Shown one piece after another: positions 34,006 through 38,150 of a stretch of DNA of 38,150 bases. The position numbers and the translations under genes were made by a program. Below the pieces are notes generated by a model. It saw only the letters and a program-made list of their open reading frames with translations. It was not told the origin of the DNA and did no database searches. Each line of letters opens with the position of its first letter. Within the stretch, counting starts at the first letter, position 1. The DNA comes from Bacillus sp. V5-8f (GTDB lineage: Bacteria; Bacillota; Bacilli; Bacillales; DSM-1321): the NCBI RefSeq assembly GCF_002863565.1, contig NZ_PGUW01000013.1:1-38150 (forward strand), written 5' to 3'.

Positions 34006-35082
34006 ATGGCTAGTACTGAGACAACATTAAAAAACCTTGTTCCAGTCGTTGATATGGAAAAAGAAACGAATAGGTGGAAACAAGTCTATAAAATCGTCAA
34101 TGATCCAAAGCCTGACATCGAGCATGCCCCAAGGCAGATGGTGTGGCGTAAAAATAAATCCGTTCTTTGGCATTATCCTGCGAAAGAAAAAAAGTATGAC
34201 ATCCCGTTATTTTTTGTCTACTCGCTCCTTAATAAGCCATATATTTTAGATATCGGGCCTGGAAACAGCGTGATTGGCGGCCTTGCAGAACTTGGCTATG
34301 ATGTTTATTTGCTGGATTGGGGTTCCCCAGCTTACGAGGACAAAGGTATCAGTATTGAAACCTATATCCTCGATTACTTGGAAAGGGCAGTCAAACGGGC
34401 ATTACGGCATTCTAGGGCAGAGGAAATATCGTTGATAGGGTATTGCCTGGGCGGTACGATATCAGCCATTTTCACTTCCATTACGAATCTGCCGATAAAA
34501 AATTTAGTTCTTGCTACGGTTCCAATTGATTACAGCGTTGGAATCATTCCTGAAAAGTGGCTGGAAGCATTAAATAATGGGACACTCAGTGTTGACCGAT
34601 TGGCTGATGTTTATGGGGTTATCCCTCCTGAATTTACATATTCCATGTTCAGGGGACTCTCACCCATCTATGTAAGCCCTTATGTAAACCTGGTTAGCCG
34701 GGCACATGATGATCGGTATGTTGATAAATGGCGGCGGATGGATAAGTGGACGAGGGATACGGGATCATTTGCAGGTGCAGCATTTAAGCAGATGTTCAAT
34801 GATTTATATAGAGATAATAAGCTAATGAAGGGAGAATTGGTGATTGGCGGAAAGAAGGTCGATTTAAAGAACATCACCTGCCCTCTGTTTGTCGTCTCAT
34901 CTTCCAATGATAATCTTGTCATGGAGGCACAAAGCCTTCCGATCATGGACCTTGTAGGAAGCGAGGATAAAACCTATAATCTGATCGAAGCAGGCCATGT
35001 ATCGCTGGCACTGACGGGAAAGTTTGCAGTTGTTGCAGACCAATGGCTTTCAAGCCGTTCAAATAAAGGTTTGCAAGCATAA
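34006..35082 (+). CDS. phaC: Class III/IV poly(3-hydroxyalkanoate) synthase PhaC
   Basis: 358 residues, right for the short class III/IV synthases. The lipase-like box is IGYCLGGTISA with nucleophile Cys147. The other triad members are Asp302 in SSSNDNLVMEA and His331 in EAGHVSLALTG, at the same positions as in the well-studied Allochromatium enzyme. It polymerises (R)-3-hydroxyacyl-CoA, mainly 3-hydroxybutyryl-CoA, into storage polyester on granules, together with PhaR. The ATG at 34006 follows AAGGGTGAC. Last gene of the operon, with a strong terminator. The reductase PhaB that normally makes its substrate is not in this operon. Confidence 0.95.
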   Translation: MASTETTLKNLVPVVDMEKETNRWKQVYKIVNDPKPDIEHAPRQMVWRKNKSVLWHYPAKEKKYDIPLFFVYSLLNKPYILDIGPGNSVIGGLAELGYDVYLLDWGSPAYEDKGISIETYILDYLERAVKRALRHSRAEEISLIGYCLGGTISAIFTSITNLPIKNLVLATVPIDYSVGIIPEKWLEALNNGTLSVDRLADVYGVIPPEFTYSMFRGLSPIYVSPYVNLVSRAHDDRYVDKWRRMDKWTRDTGSFAGAAFKQMFNDLYRDNKLMKGELVIGGKKVDLKNITCPLFVVSSSNDNLVMEAQSLPIMDLVGSEDKTYNLIEAGHVSLALTGKFAVVADQWLSSRSNKGLQA

Positions 35083-35107
35083 AAGGAATGGACGAAAATG
35101 ATTCATT

Positions 35108-35144
35108 AAGCGGGAAGAATTGTGTTACTTCCCGCTTTGTTTTT
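35108..35144. terminator. Terminator between phaC and the convergent hydrolase
   Basis: AAGCGGGAAG (35108-35117) and CTTCCCGCTT (35128-35137), then TGTTTTT on the plus strand. Confidence 0.88.
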
Positions 35145-35198
35145 CAATAAACCATTGGTGTAATAAAAAAGCTGCATGCAATTCTTATACATTGATTG

Positions 35199-36005
35199 TC
35201 AGGCAGAAGCATTAAAACGTTTTCGTCGGGTACTGGCTTTTTGCTTGCGGAGAAAATTTCTTATCAGCCGGTTAAATCTGTCCTTAGCTTCATATTTAGG
35301 CATATGCCCCGTATTTCTCATGATAATGAATTCTGAATCGGGCATGAGTTTATGCATCCACAGCTGAAGCGATACTGGCAGGACCGAGTCATACTGGCCG
35401 CCAATAATGAGCGTCGGTATTTGAACGTTGGGCAAGAGGGACAAGTTATTTACATGAAGGCATGCGTTCATGGATGCTAAAAAAGCATCACGGTTCGGTT
35501 GGTAAAAATTGCTGAAATCCCGTATGTTTTCTTCCTTCCAGGAATACAGGCTCAATTTAGCAGCTTCTTCATATCGGGGCTCTACTGTTAGACTTTCAAT
35601 TTTCGATTCCCTGGACTTCAAGAACATTTTGGCAAGTTTCTTTGGGAAATAATGAAACGTATTGATTAACAGTAGCGATCGGCACTTGTCAGGAGCCTGC
35701 CGGTACATTTCTTGTGCAACTGCGCCTCCCATGGAAAAGCCTAGTATGTGAGCGCTGTCAAGCGACAATTCTTTCAATAAGCCAATGAGATCTGAAGCAA
35801 AGCTTTGTATGGAGATTCCTTCTGTCTTTGCATATTCTCCATGGCCGCGCAAGTCGGGAATGATCAGTTCAAATTCATCCGATAATTCAAATTGATGAAC
35901 CCAGCCTTCTTTGAATTCGCCAAGGCCATGGATCAACAATAAAGGTTCGCCGCTGCCAAAGTGAAAATAGGGCATTCCTGATTCAGTTCGTCTCGTTTTT
36001 GTCAT
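35199..36005 (-). CDS. Alpha/beta hydrolase, possible intracellular PHB depolymerase
   Basis: 268 residues from ATG 36005 (MTKTRRTESGMPYFHF), with AAGGTGG six bases upstream. Alpha/beta hydrolase: oxyanion loop LLLIHGLGEFKEGW, nucleophile elbow ILGFSMGGAVAQ (Ser), acid IGGQYDSVLP (Asp), and NTGHMPKYE (His). No signal peptide. It converges on phaC. The intracellular PHB depolymerases of Bacillus thuringiensis/megaterium (PhaZ) are alpha/beta hydrolases with a similar G-x-S-M-G box, so PhaZ is a fair guess, but general esterase or lactonase is equally possible on sequence alone. A cre-like site lies 78 bases upstream. Confidence 0.78.
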   Translation of the reverse strand: MTKTRRTESGMPYFHFGSGEPLLLIHGLGEFKEGWVHQFELSDEFELIIPDLRGHGEYAKTEGISIQSFASDLIGLLKELSLDSAHILGFSMGGAVAQEMYRQAPDKCRSLLLINTFHYFPKKLAKMFLKSRESKIESLTVEPRYEEAAKLSLYSWKEENIRDFSNFYQPNRDAFLASMNACLHVNNLSLLPNVQIPTLIIGGQYDSVLPVSLQLWMHKLMPDSEFIIMRNTGHMPKYEAKDRFNRLIRNFLRKQKASTRRKRFNASA

Positions 36006-36082
36006 AAAAAACCCACCTTGAAATTTTTGTTCTAAATCCACCCCATTATTTTTCTATTAAGATATTTCCAATTTAGGAAATG

Positions 36083-36096
36083 TGTAAACGTTAATT
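36083..36096 (-). promoter_or_regulatory. cre-like site upstream of the hydrolase
   Basis: TGTAAACGTTAATT differs from TGWAARCGYTWWCW at one position. It is placed to act on the hydrolase gene and perhaps on the divergent phasin-like gene. Confidence 0.45.
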
Positions 36097-36126
36097 GCAA
36101 CCTTTTCCTGTGTATTTTATGCCAAG

Positions 36127-36156
36127 TTGACAAAATATTACCTATAGATGTAAAAT
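36127..36156 (+). promoter_or_regulatory. Promoter of the phasin-like gene
   Basis: TTGACA (36127-36132), 18 bases, TAAAAT (36151-36156). A consensus -35 with a good -10. The leader to the ATG at 36537 would be about 370 bases. Confidence 0.6.
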
Positions 36157-36536
36157 ACACATATGAGTTAAATTAGTTGGATTAATAAAGGTCGGCATTT
36201 GACTCGGTGAATCCTTCATAAGAAGTTGCGCTTGCTTAGGTGAGAACCAAATTATGTTTAACAGGCTGGAGTCAATTGGTCTCCAAGGTTGAGTAGAGCA
36301 ATGTCTATCGACTGGCAAATCAGTTGGAGAAGGGCAGATGACAGGAAGAGGTCGGCAAAGAAGAGGACTGGAACTACATACGAAAGAGGCTTTGCTAATC
36401 ATCTTGAAGGTTACCAGTCTATGTTTGACCAAAGTTTTACTATGTAGTAAATCATTTTTATTGAACTCTATTTTTCTTCTTTTTTAAAAGAAGGATGTCA
36501 TAGGGAAAGAAAGCAATGAAAAGAGGAGGAACGACA
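36157..36536 (+). other. Long leader of the phasin-like gene
   Basis: No plus-strand coding region. A 96-codon frame is open on the minus strand (36142-36432) but has no ribosome binding site. No terminator stem or known riboswitch recognised. A long, non-AT-rich leader for a granule protein is unusual. Confidence 0.4.
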
Positions 36537-37157
36537 ATGGTGCAGAAAAAGAGTGAAGCTGTTACTGAGGAAGAAGTTGTTGCAACTGAGGAGCCTACAT
36601 CGACTGGTGTATTTGTAGATTCAGTTTGGAATCGGTATGAACAATCAATAGAACGGGGAAGACAAATCCGTGAACGTAGTGAAGATGCCTATATCAATGC
36701 GTTAAAGGAAGTAGTCCAGTTCAATAAGCAATACAGGAAATCATTCGTAAGCATATTCGAGCAGTCAAGAAGGACAAACAGAAAAATGGTTAAAGGTTTG
36801 TTGGGTAATTACTCCCGAAGAAGAGAAACCGAGGCTAATACACCTGAATCAAGTGAGCGTACTGAACTCAATGGCCAGCTGAGAGATGTTTCCAAAAAGG
36901 TGGAAAACCTGGCTCTAACTCCTCTCAAATCCACATTAAACATGCTCGACCAGTTCGAGGACAGCATTCAAAAGAGTGTAGAATCGAACGTGGCATATGT
37001 GCGTAACCGCCGCCGTGAATGGCACAAGGTAACGGATGGTTATGTACAACTGGTCCGGAACAATCATCGTAAGGCTGTCGTACGCAGTGTGGAAGGACTT
37101 AAAGGAATTGTAAAAAATGGCGGGGAAACCCCCAACAAGATGGCGAAAGCGAAATAA
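36537..37157 (+). CDS. Phasin-like protein (PhaP type)
   Basis: 206 residues from ATG 36537 (MVQKKSEAVTEEEVVATEEP); GAGGAGG ends 9 bases upstream, which is why I prefer it to ATG 36516. The head is acidic. The body, VFVDSVWNRYEQSIERGRQI, EDAYINALKEVVQFNKQYRK, FVSIFEQSRRTNRKMVKGLL, is amphipathic helix like granule-surface phasins; the end is strongly basic. Size and the neighbouring PHA operon fit PhaP, which coats PHB granules. The family is inferred; direct similarity to B. megaterium PhaP is not obvious. It has its own promoter and terminator. Confidence 0.65.
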   Translation: MVQKKSEAVTEEEVVATEEPTSTGVFVDSVWNRYEQSIERGRQIRERSEDAYINALKEVVQFNKQYRKSFVSIFEQSRRTNRKMVKGLLGNYSRRRETEANTPESSERTELNGQLRDVSKKVENLALTPLKSTLNMLDQFEDSIQKSVESNVAYVRNRRREWHKVTDGYVQLVRNNHRKAVVRSVEGLKGIVKNGGETPNKMAKAK

Positions 37158-37323
37158 CTTGACTGGTCGATATATAAGATTAAGCATTTGCTTATAAAGG
37201 TTTACCATTTATACACCCAATTCAAAAAGAGACGCTTTCAAAACTTGTGCCAAATCGGTTAGAAGAAATATCTTAATAGAATGAGTGACTTAAATCAAAA
37301 AGTACATTTAATGGTAACGAAAA

Positions 37324-37355
37324 AACAGACCTTCAAATGAATAAGGTCTGTTTTT
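37324..37355 (+). terminator. Rho-independent terminator
   Basis: AACAGACCTT (37324-37333) and AAGGTCTGTT (37343-37352), then TTT. Perfect stem, about 170 bases after the phasin-like gene, which has no nearer terminator. Confidence 0.85.
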
Positions 37356-37496
37356 ATCGTGTACGGACAGACTGCCTATAAGATAAAGAACTTATACGGA
37401 CCATCTCACTAAATATATTAGATTTGCTTCTTTAGTGTAGCTACATACGTAGGGGGTTTGTTCAATACATCACTACATACTGGACTGTATAAGCGT

Positions 37497-37754
37497 TTAA
37501 TAACGATATCTACGATCTTCATACCGATCCCGGTCGCGGTCTCTTCGATCGTGATACCGATCTCGATCACGTTCTCTTCGATGGTGATGTCGATCACGAT
37601 CATAGTCCCTACGATCGTGATACCGGTCCCGGTCATATTCCCTACGGTCGTAATAGCGTTCATTATCATAATCTCTACGGTCGTAATACCTTTCTCGATT
37701 ATATTCCCTGCGGTCGTAATAGCGTTCCCGGTCACGTTCTCTATCGTATACCAT
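37497..37754 (-). CDS. Arg/Asp/Tyr repeat protein (85 aa)
   Basis: Start at ATG 37754, 8 bases after GGGGGG; an ATG nine bases earlier is less well placed. After MVYDRERDRER the protein is six units of 11 residues, such as YYDRREYNRER, YYDRRDYDNER and YHDRRDYDRDR, ending YEDRRYRY. Almost only Arg, Asp, Glu and Tyr: a low-complexity, mixed-charge repeat, predicted disordered or coiled. Similar Tyr/charged peptides occur in spore coats, and Arg/Tyr-rich tracts favour phase separation or RNA binding. No family recognised; role unknown. The large hydrophobic frame on the other strand is only its mirror. Confidence 0.6.
   Translation of the reverse strand: MVYDRERDRERYYDRREYNRERYYDRRDYDNERYYDRREYDRDRYHDRRDYDRDRHHHRRERDRDRYHDRRDRDRDRYEDRRYRY
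37524..37721 (-). repeat. Six tandem 33-bp units
   Basis: Eleven-codon units encoding (Y/H)-(Y/H)-D-R-R-(E/D)-(Y/R)-(D/N)-x-(E/D)-R, six in a row. Confidence 0.8.
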
Positions 37755-37882
37755 AAAAAACACCCCCCTTAAGTTTTTATAGAATATTATATACGGCGTT
37801 TCAAAAAAAGGATGGACAAGTATCGGTAGTTAATGGCACATTTTTTTGTGAAAAATATAATTAATCCATAAAGATTAATAGG

Positions 37883-37936
37883 AAAAGCCTAATAGCTAGG
37901 GGACTGACCCCGGTGCTAACTAATAGGCTTTTTTTT
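37883..37936 (+). terminator. Terminator-like inverted repeat
   Basis: AAAAGCCTA (37883 on) and TAGGCTTTTTTTT (37924 on) enclose GGGGACTGACCCC. The GGGACTGACCCC core is a common dispersed Bacillus sequence often seen near transposable elements. Confidence 0.6.
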
Positions 37937-38015
37937 ATACTTTCCCACAGGAGGAAGCATAATCTATACAAGCTATCAAAGTGACAGCCCATTTTTAAAA
38001 GAAAAAGCCTAACAA

Positions 38016-38150
38016 TGTACTGCACCCCAAAAGTTAGAGTGAAATCTAACTTTTGGGGTGTTTTTTAATGGCTAAATATAGTGAACAATTTAAGTTAATG
38101 GTAGTTAAGGAGTATCAGAAAGGGGGAATGGGATATGACCTCTTGGCGAA
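38016..38150 (+). mobile_element. Left end of an IS3-family insertion sequence (partial)
   Basis: The element seems to begin TGTACTGCACCCC at 38016 and runs off the window. Directly inside the end is a perfect 16-bp hairpin (38023-38038 with 38045-38060) followed by six T, then the orfA start. Such an inward hairpin shields the element from outside transcription. Confidence 0.8.
38068..38150 (+). CDS. IS3-family transposase OrfA (helix-turn-helix), partial
   Basis: The first 27 codons read MAKYSEQFKLMVVKEYQKGG then MGYDLLA. This is the N-terminus of the OrfA/InsJ-type helix-turn-helix protein of IS3 elements (IS150 group), which binds the element ends; orfB with the DDE catalytic domain should follow outside the window. 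No strong ribosome binding site is visible; the transcript starts or passes through the hairpin just before the ATG. The 3' end is cut by the window edge. Confidence 0.85.
   Translation, partial: MAKYSEQFKLMVVKEYQKGGMGYDLLA

Noticed and set aside
37458..37772. 104-codon very hydrophobic plus-strand frame
   Set aside because: It is the exact antisense of the Arg/Asp/Tyr repeat gene; the Ile/Val/Pro repeats are the complement of the 33-bp units, and it has no ribosome binding site.

Overview
The window looks like chromosome from an endospore-forming Bacillaceae species (Bacillus or a close relative). It is AT-rich with strong AGGAGG-type ribosome binding sites and carries a YjcZ-family sporulation peptide, YwbE, YitT, an HU protein, a guanine-class purine riboswitch in front of a NupG-type nucleoside transporter, and a class IV (Bacillus-type) polyhydroxyalkanoate (PHA) synthase locus. 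I saw no rRNA, tRNA, CRISPR or phage genes. The only mobile element is the left end of an IS3-family insertion sequence at the right edge.

Layout. 1-9.7 kb is gene-poor. It has small conserved genes (YjcZ, YwbE, MEDS-domain protein, beta-hydroxyacid dehydrogenase plus EthD protein, a secreted orphan, GtrA) among many remnants: a PAS sensor, three GNAT acetyltransferases, an SDR that still has its MerR-type promoter, and others. 9.9-15.2 kb is a tight two-gene unit: a 139-aa protein with a possible beta-grasp fold, then a 1,607-aa DUF4132-type protein. 15.2-18.8 kb holds a cut-off VOC gene, yitT, a broken NIPSNAP gene, and a riboswitch-controlled nupG. 19.3-26.4 kb is a TetR-headed catabolic cluster: quinone oxidoreductase, acyl-CoA synthetase, phosphotriesterase-family enzyme, 3-hydroxyacyl-CoA dehydrogenase and serine hydrolase. 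The third and fourth of these enzymes are broken. 26.7-30.2 kb has HU, then a zinc alcohol dehydrogenase and an MFS transporter that probably work together.

30.5-37.2 kb is the PHA region. A broken acyl-CoA synthetase with Spo0A-box-like and cre-like sites upstream is followed by a PhaR-like protein, a coiled-coil phasin-like protein, PhaR with a 17-residue repeat tail, and PhaC with a complete Cys-Asp-His triad. A convergent alpha/beta hydrolase (possible PHB depolymerase) and a phasin-like gene come next. The usual phaB between phaR and phaC is absent, so the (R)-3-hydroxybutyryl-CoA monomer must come from elsewhere. The window ends with an 11-residue-repeat Arg/Asp/Tyr protein and the IS.

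Most important observations: the DUF4132 plus small-partner unit; the enlarged, phaB-less PHA operon; a repeat extension on PhaR; and a heavy pseudogene load, about a dozen recognisable broken genes in 38 kb.
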